From Erodium maritimum (taxonomy: Eukaryota > Streptophyta > Magnoliopsida > Geraniales > Geraniaceae): DNA of 64,000 bases. A program made the translations under genes and the position numbers. The stretch lies in contig OY997588.1 of NCBI GenBank assembly GCA_963921825.1, positions 54,072,803 through 54,136,802 of the forward strand. Direction: 5' to 3'. Of the stretch, positions 22,720 to 33,939 are shown in pieces (within the stretch, counting starts at the first letter, position 1; each line of letters begins with the position of its first letter). The notes beneath the pieces are model-generated. The model searched no databases, was not told where the DNA came from, and worked only from the letters and a program-made list of their open reading frames with translations.

Positions 22720-23109
22720 GGAAGGAGCCAACGGGTTTCCTCGAGTACTGTACCTAACCGTCTGGTGCCTCGGGTTAATGCCCAGCTAGTGACCGGCCAT
22801 CTCTCTACTGATTCGGTTGCTGAAATTCCAGCGCCCATTTCTAGGGGGCTGGAGAGGGTGGGAGCGTTGCAACTGGAGCGCTTAAGAGGTCGGCAGCAGG
22901 AGTGCCTCGGGAAGATCAGGCGAGGGCTGGGAAGAAGCTCCGCCAGGAAGAATGCTAGACCGGCTGAGCATCAGGGACTGGCATTAGGAGGGGTCCCTAG
23001 ACGATGTTTTGCCTCCCACCACTACTGTCGAGGTCCTTCGCCAGCTTTCGGAGCAGGACTTCTAGTACTCTCTTCTCATCCGTCGTATTGTTTCATTGCC
23101 TAAGAGGCG

Positions 23110-23700
23110 CCACAATACTGTCTATTACGGTTCTAGCATTACAAGAATTAGTGAACCGTTGTTTTTTATTATGTCTTTTCATGATCTAAAAGCATGTTCT
23201 CCTATGCACAACATTATAGTTGATTTTAATTAATCAAATTTGCACCTTTCGCTAAAACAACGAAAAATATGGTAAGTTGGGGTAAAATAATGCCATGAAC
23301 TATCGGTCTATTATGCGATTCTTTCGCTTGGAATACACACAAAACAGAGAAGTCAATAATGGTGGTAGGTGTTGCGTAATGGCGAGAAAAATGAAAACAT
23401 GGCTTAGAGAGCAAGAAAATAAAAGAGGGAATGGCACCAAATGAATGATAGTTCCGTGAGGTTCCAAACAATGTTAATACACAAGGGCCTACATAACCAT
23501 TTAACGCAAACATTTGTTTCTTTACAAAAACAAACGGAAAATTAACCGCTAGTCAGAAAATGTTGGATATATAATTCTCTATTTTGTCTCCTTTGCTCAT
23601 GTTTGTCCCATGCTCATTTTTTAAGACCGTATTTCGGTTCTTACAAGAAAAACAGCAGATAAAATTGTAGTGGATATCAGTGAATAAAAGTTGTATTGGA
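23110..23700. other. AT-rich insert or spacer between LINE C ORF1 and ORF2
   Basis: Composition drops sharply from GC-rich to AT-rich. GCCATGAACTATC near 23291 and GATAGTTCCGTGAGG near 23447 are roughly inverted copies, as in a small MITE. No coding content is seen. Confidence 0.35.
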
Positions 23701-23961
23701 GGGCTTTTTTGCGTCGATAGCGTTGACGGTAGAATCTTCTCGAAGGCACACCGCCGATCCTACCGGCCCCAGTCCGATCAATCATCCCCGCGTCAATGAC
23801 ATCGAGCCAACTCATTTACGTTGTTGGATTCATCTTATTCCTCTTCGGGAACCATTTCCCCTTCTCCGTTGGCCCTCTCTGCTTCGTCGCTTAGTCCTTC
23901 TCCTCTGGATTTGTCTAATCCGACCTCCATACCCCAGTGTTAACGCCGGATAGATCCTGGT

Positions 23962-25646
23962 TTGGGCCCGAACCCTAACCCAAATACGCTCCCCGAAACA
24001 CCCGATTTTCGAGTATTGGCTTGGAATTTCCAAGGGATGAGTTCAAGGGTCCATAAGCAACATCTTCGATATCTTCTACGTAACCATAGGCCTTATGTAC
24101 TATTTCTCTCGGAGACATTTCTCTCGACGCATGGTTGTCTATTATTAGCAAGATCGTTGGGTTTTCACAGCCACATATGTGTCCCGATTTCTGACACACA
24201 AAGGTGACTCACTCTCTTCTGGGTGGTAGGAGTGAACCTGACTTAGATGGACATCGATGGTCAGTTCATCGACGTGGAATTCTCATCTCCAATCATGACG
24301 ATGTCCGATTTACCGAAATCAATGGTGAGGCACGCAAAGACCGTAGACATCTGACATAGGAACTAATACGCTGCCTGCATCGACCGACTCGATCTCCGTG
24401 GATAATCATGGAAGATTTTAATGGTATCCTTGACCATGATGAGAGTACGGGAGGGGGCACATACCCACAAAATCTGGTGGATGAATTTCATAAGGTCATT
24501 GAGGACCTCGCCTTAATTGATGTACGATGTCGGGTAATCAGTATACGTAGTTTAGAGGAAGAAACCACACTCAGTGCATTCGATCCGGATTTGATCGGGC
24601 ACTGATACCCATATCTTATTGTTATTCCTTCTCGGACCTTGATTTTCGTAACTCGAGCACTATACCTCCGATCATTGGCCAATTCTACTATCCCTAGCTC
24701 GTAGGGTGGGCAATCGCAGCCCTCCATATATTCTATTCCAATCGAAATGGACCCAAGACCTGGACTACGGGAAGGTGATTCAGGAGGGTTGGGATAAATT
24801 CCTTCTGGCCCCAATTAAGGAAGTAATTTGGAAGGTTGGATCATCATTGGATGATTGGGGGAGTTTTCAATTTTGAAATAATGTGAACCATACAAAGTGG
24901 TACATAGATGTATCGCGAAACTTAATAGTCGTGTGGACCGTGCAGGGGTGCATAGGAGAGAGGCGATTCAGATTCAGTATGAGAAGTCCCTTTGTATGTA
25001 AGAATCTTTCTGGTGTCAAAAGGAAAAACAACATTGGCTTATGGTTGGGGACAAGAATACTATTTTTTTTCATGCAAACGCCTCGTATAGACGTCCCATT
25101 AACATTGTTGTGTCTCTAAAAAATGATGCAGGTCAGACAATTACTTGTGAAACGGGGATGCGGGCACCTATTTACTACCCAACACACCGACTTGAGCCAT
25201 TTTCGGATCCACCTGTAATCACGGATTACAGATACCAAGAACCAAGCACTCTTTCAGATGGGGCCAGATAAATCACCAGGTTCGGACGGTCTTAATCCAA
25301 GATTTTATTAACACTACTACACTATGGTGGTTGGGGAGGTAATTTGCTTTATTTAGAGGGTACTAGAATTTAGGGGCTTTGACTTGGACATGAATGACAC
25401 ATCTATTTACTTATTCCTAAGAAACCTGATCTGGAACTGATAACTGAGTTGAGGTTTATTGCGTTATGCAATGTAATATTTCGTATTCTATCAAAAGTAC
25501 TACCAAATAAACCACATCCTCTTCTACAATATGTGATATCTGAGTCTCATGGTGCCTTTATTATAAGAAGGTACATTCAAGATAATGTTCTGATTTCTTT
25601 TGAGATTATCCATTTCATGAAAAGACAAGTTGAGGTACCGATTTGA
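23962..25646 (+). pseudogene. LINE C ORF2: endonuclease and start of reverse transcriptase, truncated
   Basis: Endonuclease start: FRVLAWNFQGMSSRVHKQ and VLFLSETFLS (23995-24130). MEDFNGILDHDESTGG (24408) corresponds to 'GDFN'. A 'GDKNTIFFHANASYRRPIN'-like segment is at 25041-25100, and the first RT motifs lie at 25449-25640 (RFIALCNVIFRILSKVL, ending FEIIHFMKRQ). Several frame changes and stops are present. The catalytic FADD part is absent because the copy ends before it. Confidence 0.7.
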
Positions 25647-25649
25647 GTT

Positions 25650-26090
25650 TTTTAAAGTTAAGTATAATTATTCATGTTTAATCAAATATAATTATTTGAT
25701 ATTTCTTTTAATTAAATTTCATTATAATAATTATTTTATTTTATATTTTAAAATTTTAGGCATAGCCAAAAGAAGCAATCGAGAGGTAGTTCAAAGAGAA
25801 TCTGCATGATGTGTTACAAGTTTGAGTGATACACGTACATATGTTGCAAGCTTATCATCATTCTATAATTATAGTATTATTATAACAAAATCTTTCGGAG
25901 ATCAAAAAGAAAGAACTTTATTTGAAGAACTGCCCCTATTCACGGTTAATATTTCCATGCAAACAAAAAAGTCTTTATATACGCTTACGGTAATTCTAAG
26001 TCGTTTTCACGGTATCTTGCAAATCAACTATCATGTGATCAAAATAACTTCGTAAAAATTTCTAAATAACCATCTCGTTTGAGATTCTCA
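25650..26090. other. AT-rich intergenic DNA
   Basis: No gene or repeat recognised between the broken end of LINE C and a GC-rich block. Confidence 0.4.
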
Positions 26091-26099
26091 ACGTAGCCT

Positions 26100-26960
26100 T
26101 AACCCTGTCGTTATGGTGCTTTTTCCTGACAACGTCGCCACTGTGCCGCCTGGGATTTCGTCACTCGGTGCCGCTTCTATCGGGAAGGCCGTTCCTGTGC
26201 TTCCTCCTCCCATCCGGTCAATCCCCTCGCAGACCACGCCTGGTGCGGGGGATAAAAACCGATGGGGATGGTCACCACCATTATTCATCGCTCCCTCCTC
26301 CTCCCTTATCTCGAAGGTCTCTGTTCTGAGATCCATGACAACCTGGTCGTCCGCCCCATCGATGTTCTCGACGGTTGGGTTGGATCCGCCTCCTCCTCCG
26401 TGTGGTGAGTTTCGTCCCGAGATACTATTGCGGCAGTCGCAGGTGGCTTTTGCCCCACGCTATTGGTTGGCTCTCGTCAAGGCGAACCCTAGTTGGCTTT
26501 CCCGCTCTCACCATGGCCTTGCTCTGGTGACACCCTGGGCGGCGGCAGTCCAGACTGTAACGGGGAACTCGGAGCGCTTCACGACCATGATGGTGATGGA
26601 GAGAACCCAACGCCTGACCTGTGACAGCCATCGGTGATGCCGAAGGGTGGTGGATGTATCCTTCAGGATTCATTGTCAAGGTTGGCTGCGAAGACAGAGT
26701 AGGGTTTGGAAACCCTATAGAGGAGCTGTGTTAGGGCACGACCCTGAGATAGGTGGGCGGCCGTTTCTACCCGTGAGGGAGGTGCTGGCCCCCATGGATA
26801 CCCCTACAGGGAGCTGGATACGGCAGCAACCGAGGGACTGGGTGCCCTCCGGAAGAGTTGCTTATGGAGTTGTTCGGGGGACTAAGGATCGAGGAGATGG
26901 CTTTGCTCTAGATGGGAACCTGGAAGATCGTGGGACATTGATTGGGATTCGGGGGAACTA
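26100..26960 (+). other. GC-rich block with two open frames, unassigned
   Basis: Open frames at 26113-26637 and 26647-26961 follow each other on the plus strand in different frames. The first is Pro/Ser-rich (VLPPPIRSIPSQTTPGAG), the second Gly/Arg/Asp-rich. Such composition resembles the N-terminus and linker of DUF4283 LINE ORF1 proteins, but I see no diagnostic motif. It ends 80 bases before the copia LTR. Confidence 0.35.
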
Positions 26961-27040
26961 GTTTCATCCAACTAACATTGGATCCGAGACCTAAGGATGG
27001 GCTGCCTAGAGGACGGAGTGCCTGTGTGACATTACTCATG

Positions 27041-28172
27041 TGTTAGTGCCCGTAGTTCAATCATAAATGTCCAAATGTTTATATCATCATTAGCAATAAG
27101 ATTAAAGCGGCTTTATATTACTCATGTGTTGGAGTAATATATCGATATGTGTTCTGATCTGTGCACACCATGCGAATAGAACCATAGATCGAGATGGATC
27201 ACACTCGATGGGTCCTTAGTAAACAAAGTTTCACTAGAAGCGACTAGTATGAAAGATGGCTCTTCATTGGAATGGGATTCCGGAGTCTGATCATAGATAT
27301 CATGTGGGACATGATATTGGACGACCTGACATGAATATGTGCCATAGATCAAGTCATGAGCATATTCATTGTCGTAGCTTGTCATGTATCCATAGACCAA
27401 GGAGTCTTTGTGATCGTTATGCAGTAAACAACTAAGTTTGACCTGAGCCTAACGTTGCCCGTACCAGGGCTTCCATAACGGCGGCGATTGGCTTGGGGAC
27501 GTACTGCATGAGTGACACGAAAGACGGCTAAGGGATTTATCCCTCATACTACGGTATGAGAAAGATATCAATTCTCGACCGCTTGATCGAGAGTGACTGA
27601 AAGAATAGAATGGCCATGCACATGATACTAGATATCATATATTCGGTCATCTCACATATCAAGGAACGGTGATTGAGAATAATAAGGATGACGACTCTAT
27701 GATTTTCTCAATCAGGATATCGGAGATAAAAGGATAATGATAGGGACGATGGAAAGGTTAGAATCGACAGTGTCGATTCGTTATGCAGTGTCAGGCAATA
27801 CTAAAGTCTCGTTAGTTGCCACTTAAATAGGATCAAGTAAAATGGGATTTTACTTTGATCTATTGACATGCATACTAGGCTTGGAGACGATGAGCAAATC
27901 ACAGGACCTCGTTGGAAATGGCCACGGGCCATGTTCTAAGAGGCCCATGAAGAACTATGTGGCTTTGATTCCAATTGGATATGTAGGCGTCTTGGAAACT
28001 CAAGCCGATCATCTTTTCGTTTGTGTTCTCTTCCTTTTCTTGAATTAATTGGTAAGGAAACATCCATATTGTTTATTCTCTTCTGTATCTAATATTTGGT
28101 AGTGTTCTTTGGCATGGTCTCGAGTTATTTCCGATGCAAGTATGTGTTCATACCCTCCTTCGAGACCCAACA
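27041..28172 (+). repeat. Copia 5' LTR
   Basis: Matches 43609-45188 over most of its length (TAGTTCAATCATAA, ATATCGATNTGTGTTC, GACACGAAAGACGGC and others). It ends CGAGACCCAACA at 28172, just before the primer-binding site. Confidence 0.85.
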
Positions 28173-28173
28173 G

Positions 28174-28185
28174 TGGTATCAGAGC
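28174..28185 (+). other. Copia primer-binding site (initiator Met-tRNA)
   Basis: TGGTATCAGAGC, complementary to the 3' end of plant initiator Met-tRNA, lies one base after the LTR. Confidence 0.85.
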
Positions 28186-28992
28186 CGTGCTACCTTCGGG
28201 ATTCACAAGAGAACTTTCGATTTTGCTTGCTAGTTTCAGATTTGCATTTTAATTTGCTAAATTATTTGATAACATGTTTTAAATTCTTGTTTATGGGTTT
28301 AATGCACGAAAAAATGAATTTTTGAAAAGTTTATCAAATCTGGAATTTTTGAATTTTTTTTATTTTTCGGGTCTCGGGAGCGGGACTCTCAGGGAGCTGA
28401 AATCGGGACCGATCAGGGCTCCGTTGGACGGAGCTAGGCCAAGCATGACCAATGGATGGTCAATATGCCGAGTTAAACCGTTTTGTTAGTCATGACGAGT
28501 TTGGAACCGTCTTGACGAACTCAAAAATCAAATGTTCAAAAGTTTCAATTTTGAACGGTTTCGATAAACCGAGCATCAAATTTTTTTGAAACTTGGCTTT
28601 TAAGTAAGACCGGAAAATCACATGATGTTTGATAACATGATTTTTTGATAACACGATGTGTGATGTGATCTTGGCATGGTGTACATAATAGCCCCGAGCT
28701 CGATTTAATTATTTATCGCTTTTCACGGCCTACGAGCCGTTCAAGTTACCGTGTAATTATTTTTTCGATGTGTGGTCTCCGTACCACTTATATGTAATAT
28801 TTATTAATTCCCGAACTGCGAGTCTTGTATTCAATTGTATTTTTTTTTTCCTCAAGACGAAGAAATGGCGAAAAGGTCTTTTGGTGACTTCTCGGGTTTT
28901 GACATCGGCTTGGAGTCGGTGGAGCTCAAGAAGCTAGTGGGAGTTAGTTTAGGGGGATATTATGTACATATTTAACGCTTTATGCTTGGTTT

Positions 28993-31836
28993 TGTAATAA
29001 CCACTCTCGGTCAACGCCAGTCAAACCTGCGAAAAACAGGAAAATTTAAAAAATTTAAGACAAACACTTAATTTAACCTAAATTGACCCCGAGGGTCATA
29101 CCGGACTTAAGTTGACCCCGATATCGACCAAAGTGAGTTCCGGGGGACTCAGGGCAACTTTCTGATCAATTTGGGAAATGTTGACTTTTCGCTGGAAAAG
29201 TCAACCGAGCGACGCTTTGGTCCATTCGAGGACCGTTTTGGATCCAAAAATATTAACCGTCGTCGCAGCGGTCTTAGTTGAGCCGTTTCCTTATAGCCCG
29301 TCAAGTTTCGTAATTTCTTGGGAAAAGTGCCCGTTCGGGACCCGAAACGTCCTATTTTCGCGAATCTGATTGGATAATATCTAGTAGATATTTTCCAAAA
29401 GGTGTGGGACCCACCTTGCCACTTGTCCAACAAGAGATGGTGTTAGTTTTGGGGGGAAATTAGTGGTGAGGGGGGTTATAGGGTTCGGCCAACCCTTAAA
29501 CAAAAGAGAAAAAAATAGAAAAAAGAAGAGAAGAGAGTTTAGAGAGAGAAGGAGAAGAAGAGAGAAGAAGTTTGCTAGGGTTTTGGGGATACTATTCACG
29601 TCTTCTCCACCATTTGATCATCCCAAAAGTTAGAGATTCAAGCTCACCTCATCCTCCTCTTTGGTAAGCACCGAACCGATTCCCGTTTTGTGAAATTTCA
29701 AAGCTAGGGTTTTGTTAAAATGAATGGTTTAGGGTTGTATTGAGGTTGGGGAAGTGTTGGAGACGTTTTGGAGGTGTTTGGAGGTGAGATTGCACGTTTT
29801 CCGGTGACCGGGAGCTCGGGAGGAGCTCCGGCCACCGTGGGTGGTGGCCGGTCGGCCATGGGGTGGCTGGCCGGAGCTGGGACCAGCCACCACCATGGTG
29901 GCCGAGCCCCACTTTGAACCCTAGGGCCCACGGCCAAGTGTGTCGGGTGGGGCCCACGTGCTCGGGTGCTCGGGTTTAGTGTTCGGGTGGTTTAAAACGT
30001 TCCCCGGACCATTTATCCTTAACCGAATCGAAATTTGGAATTAAATTGGAAAAGTTGTTATTATCGGGTTTAGAAACTTTAAACGTTGATTAATTGACTC
30101 GGAAGTCGGAATTCGATTCCGTCAAGTGCTTTGGGGCCCTTGAATTATTCTAAGACCGTAGAAACGAAAACGGGAATTTTTGGAGCCCCGGAAGGGCATT
30201 TCCAAAACCCGGGCAGATTCGCCATGTCGGGCGAATCGGTCCTTTGCGAATCCTTTATCGACAATGTCGAGTAATTGGGAAGTTTGGGAGTGATCCACAT
30301 TGTTGGGGTTACGTTTGGGCGTTAAGTTTATTAGATTCCAGTTTATTCCTGCGAGTTTAAAGTGCATTGAAAATTGTGTTCTTTTAGATCGTGTTGCGGA
30401 TCGAGGCAAAGGGAAGCTAGGCGAGTGACTGGGATCACGTCGGGGCTTAGTTGAGCACTTTTGGAGAATTACTCGAGGTAGGGAAAAGTAGCCGGATCTC
30501 GGCCCTGATTAGGGAAAGTTAACAGTAGAATTGCATGTGACACCGGGGTGTCATGGGTTGAGTAGGTTTATTTAAATATTAGAAAAGCGTGATACGGGAC
30601 GTAGCGAATATGAGAAAAGCATGTGACACTTAGTAGTGTCGTAGGAACAGAGAACTTAGCGATATTAGAATTACTGGAGGCATATGACCATGCCCGGAGG
30701 TTGACTGTTTAATTTATGTCTTGGGTGGCCATGAGAGCCCATGTATTATTGTTGGTGTCTTGGGTGGCCATGAGAGCCCGTGTTTTATTGTGGTGTCTTG
30801 AGTGGCCATGAGAGCCCGTGTTTTACTGTTGGGATGTCTGGGGAGGCCAGGAGTGCCCGTGGGGTTTTTGAGCCCGTGAGTTATAGTTGACGTGTCTTGG
30901 GAGGCCATGAGGGCCCGTGGGGTTGTTGAACCCGAGTCTTTACCGTGGAGTCTTGAGTGGCCATGAGTTCCGGGGAGTGTTGAACTGGTCTTGTTACTGT
31001 TTGTTGAGCTTTGCTTGTGATTGTGATTGTGTTTGCCCGAGGTTAGTAACCCGACTTCGTGTCGGGGAGTGGTGTGGATTTTGGCAGGTTACGAGCATTC
31101 TTTGGCTGGCCTGACCAAATTCGAGTCTCGACAGGTTACGAGCATTCTTTGGCTGGCCTGACCAAATACGGGTCTCGACAGGTTATGAGCATTCTTTGGC
31201 TGGCCTGATCCGTGTTCGGGTCTCGGCAGGTTACGAGCATTCTTTGGTTGGCCTGATCCGTGTTCGAGTCTCGGCAGGTTACGAGCATGCTTTTGCTGGC
31301 CTGATCCGTGTTCGAGTCTCGGCAGGTTGTGAGCATTCTTTGGCTAGCCTGATCCGAGTTCGTGTCTTGGGAGGAGGTCATAAATGGTTGTGTCGGGTTT
31401 ACATTACGAGTTTGAGGTTGAGTCTGTTGTGGAAGGTAATGGGTTGTGGGTCAGTTGAGTACTTGAGTTGGGGAATGTAGTCCCGGTGTTGGTGTTACTG
31501 GCTTTGTCTGCTAATTATGCCATAGTCAGTCTGTTATCCGTGGTGGTGAGCGAACGCTCACCCCTAGCTGCTTTTCCTACAGGTACTTGTCGCAGGTCGG
31601 ACTAGGTGAGCTTCCGAAGCTTGAAGAGCTTGAAGCGGGAGTCCGGGTTACTTTTTAGTCTAGCGACGGATACCTCGCATTTTGTCCGCTTGTGGGACGT
31701 TTTATTTTGAGTTGTAATTATTATTTTGTTGAACTAAACTGGTATTTTAAAGTGATTTAATGGAAAAGGTTTCAAAGTGTTTATTATTTTAAATGTTCGC
31801 GTCCCGAGTTCGGTTCACTGAAATTGGGGCGTGACA
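28993..31836 (+). repeat. Tekay 5' LTR (2844 bp)
   Basis: Starts TGTAATAACCACTC and ends GGGGCGTGACA. It contains a GA-rich tract followed by TGCTAGGGTTTTGGGG (29500-29600), then minisatellites at 30715-30960 and 31085-31370. Confidence 0.9.
31085..31370 (+). repeat. Minisatellite in the Tekay 5' LTR, 47-48 bp unit, six copies
   Basis: Units start CAGGTTACGAGCATTC at 31085, 31132, 31179, 31227, 31275 and 31323, each with TGGCTGGCCTGA and GTCTCG. The same array is at about 39513-39798 in the 3' LTR. Open frames on both strands here come from the repeat. Confidence 0.9.
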
Positions 31837-31839
31837 GCT

Positions 31840-31851
31840 TGGTATCAGAGC
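31840..31851 (+). other. Tekay primer-binding site
   Basis: TGGTATCAGAGC three bases after the LTR end, complementary to initiator Met-tRNA. Confidence 0.85.
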
Positions 31852-32577
31852 TCGAGGTTTCACACCTCGGACTGTCCGTCAATTAGGTGGGGAGGGTCGA
31901 GTCAGTGTAGACCCTTCATGTCTTGAGTCGTGTTCTGTTTGTGCGTATGTTGCAGCATTTTGTTGTTGGCATATTGATTGTGTGTGGTTGCGTGAACTGT
32001 TTTTAAATTGTCGCGACTCGACTCAGGAGCGCTCCTGTAGTCGAGCGTGACGGTGTTGACGTCAAGTGGGTACAATGTAGTTTGGGGACGCCTGGACCGG
32101 GTTGTAACTACCTGATGTCAAGAAATGAGGCTTTTAATGAAAAGGAGAAAGTTTTAAAATTTGTTGGCCCTGTTGGCGTGTTTTTGATTTTGGTTGGCCC
32201 GGTGGGCAAGGTTCAACTTTGGTTGGCCCGGTGAGCGGGGGTCGTGTTGTTGTGTTGTTGTTGGCCTTGTCGATTTGTGTTTTGGTTGAGGTTGGAAGAC
32301 TTGTGGTTGGTTTTGATTTGTTACGCGTGTGTTGTGAAATTGGTGGTCTAGCGCGTGCGTTGTTTAAGACAAACTTTAGGGTTGAGACGGGTTAATTTGA
32401 GGTTTCGCTTACGTATTATTATAATTAAAGTATAAATTGCGTGAGCGGTGTGACGTCTATTGACAAGTACGTTATGGTATACGTGGACTGTGTGAACGTT
32501 AGTGTATTTGAACTTGTGGTCTTTATTTGAGTTCACAAACTGAACGTTTGCGTGTATCCGTGCAGAGGATACTGACT

Positions 32578-33620
32578 TATGGCTCGCGGTAGACGCGGAC
32601 GAGCGGCGGTAACACGAGGACGGGCGCCCACGCGAGGCAGGCGGGGACGGTCATCGGTGACACCAGGACGGGTGCCAACCGTTGAGCCCGCCGAGTACGC
32701 GGAGGCGCAGGGCACTCCTGTCGGAGAAGACCGTCTACAGGCACACCTAGTGTTCCGCCGGTCGCGGACCCTACCGTTATGACTGCCCTGGACGAGCTGA
32801 CCAGGATAGTCCAGAGTTTGGTGGCGGTCATCGCTAGTCGAGAGTCGGCTTCACCAGCTCCAGGGGCAGCAGCGGTCCCAATGAGGCCCGGTCAGGCAGA
32901 GGACGACACAGCCCGGACCCTACTAGACTTCCTGAAGCTAGGGATACCCATCTTCGTCGGGGAGCCGAACCCCGACCTAGCCGAGAGGTGGCTAGAGCAG
33001 GTCACGCGGGACCTGGATACATCAGGTATCGAAGATGGCCGCCGCAGAGTGTCCTTCGCAGCTCACCAGCTGAGGGACAGCGCCTACCACTGGTGGGGGC
33101 GTGTGAAGGACATTGTCGGGCACGACTACGACATCTTCCAGGAGGTGTTTCTGGCACAGTACTTTCTCGATTCGGCTCGGTTGGAGCGACATCGGCAGTT
33201 TCTAGACCTGGAGCAGGGAGGGCTGACAGTGGCGGAATACGAGGCCAGACTCACGGCCTTGACCAGATTCGCGCCGGAGATGGTGACTACCGAGCAGAAC
33301 CGTTGCCTGCGGTTCTAGGGGGACTGAGACCGGTGATTCGGGACAAGGTTCTCTCCTCGAGGTTGCGGAAGTATACAGATCTCGTGGACACCGCAGCGAC
33401 GGTGGAGCAGGGTATCCGAGATGCGGCCAGGACCCGCAAGGTTCGACAGCGGTCGATCAGCTTTACAGGGCAGAGGACCACGGAGTTCTTCCGACCACCG
33501 CCTCATCAGGGTGGATCGAGACAATTGGGGTCAGTAGAATCAATGGGGCCAGTCGCCTCAGAGAGGGGGCCGACATGCTATCTTTGCGGAGAGCCAGGCC
33601 ACTTGCAGAGAGGGTGAAGA
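32578..33620 (+). mobile_element. Tekay gag region
   Basis: The Arg/Gly-rich start near 32578 (ARGRRGRAAVTRGRAPTRG) is followed by the capsid-type retrotransposon gag domain, with AERWLEQVTRDLD, AYHWWGRVKDIV and LTVAEYEARLTALTRFAPE. A CCHC zinc knuckle (CYLCGEPGHLQRG) lies at about 33580-33615. The gene packages the element's RNA. Fossil, broken. Confidence 0.85.
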
Positions 33621-33939
33621 GCAAGAGGAGGGCACACGGCACTACCAGCGACCAGCCGGACATGCCAGGGCTCGGGGTCGAGAGCCGATGAGGCCAGCTG
33701 TTTCCGGTGCGGTCGGATGGGACACACTATGGCATGGTGCCGTGAGCCGTTGGGAGAGACTTCAGCGCAGCGACCGCAATAGTCGCGGACAGTACAGTCA
33801 CCCAGGGGTCGCCCTCGTTAGAGTCAGCAGTCGAGGTTGTCACGGTCGTCTACGAGTGCACCGATTCCGAGACAGCACCAGAGTCATGGTCATGTAGCAG
33901 ACAGTGCGCCGGGTCAGAGACAACAGGCCTCGCAGGGGA

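Larger units (their letters stand above)
22090..25646 (+). mobile_element. LINE C: decayed L1-type LINE with DUF4283/zinc-knuckle ORF1
   Basis: A second LINE type: ORF1 of the DUF4283 plus CCHC zinc-knuckle class (22117-22719), a GC-rich linker (22720-23100), and an ORF2 start (23995) that reaches the first reverse-transcriptase motifs at 25640. There the similarity ends and AT-rich DNA follows, so the 3' half is missing. The ORF2 N-terminus is closest to that of the minus-strand LINE at 49480-53440. Stops and frame changes are frequent, so it is much older than LINEs A and B. Confidence 0.7.

Noticed and set aside
31136-31480. Repeat proteins (SAGYEHSLVGLIRVRV and the like) on both strands
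   Set aside because: By-product of the 47-48 bp minisatellite in the Tekay LTR; the same frames recur at 39560-39904.
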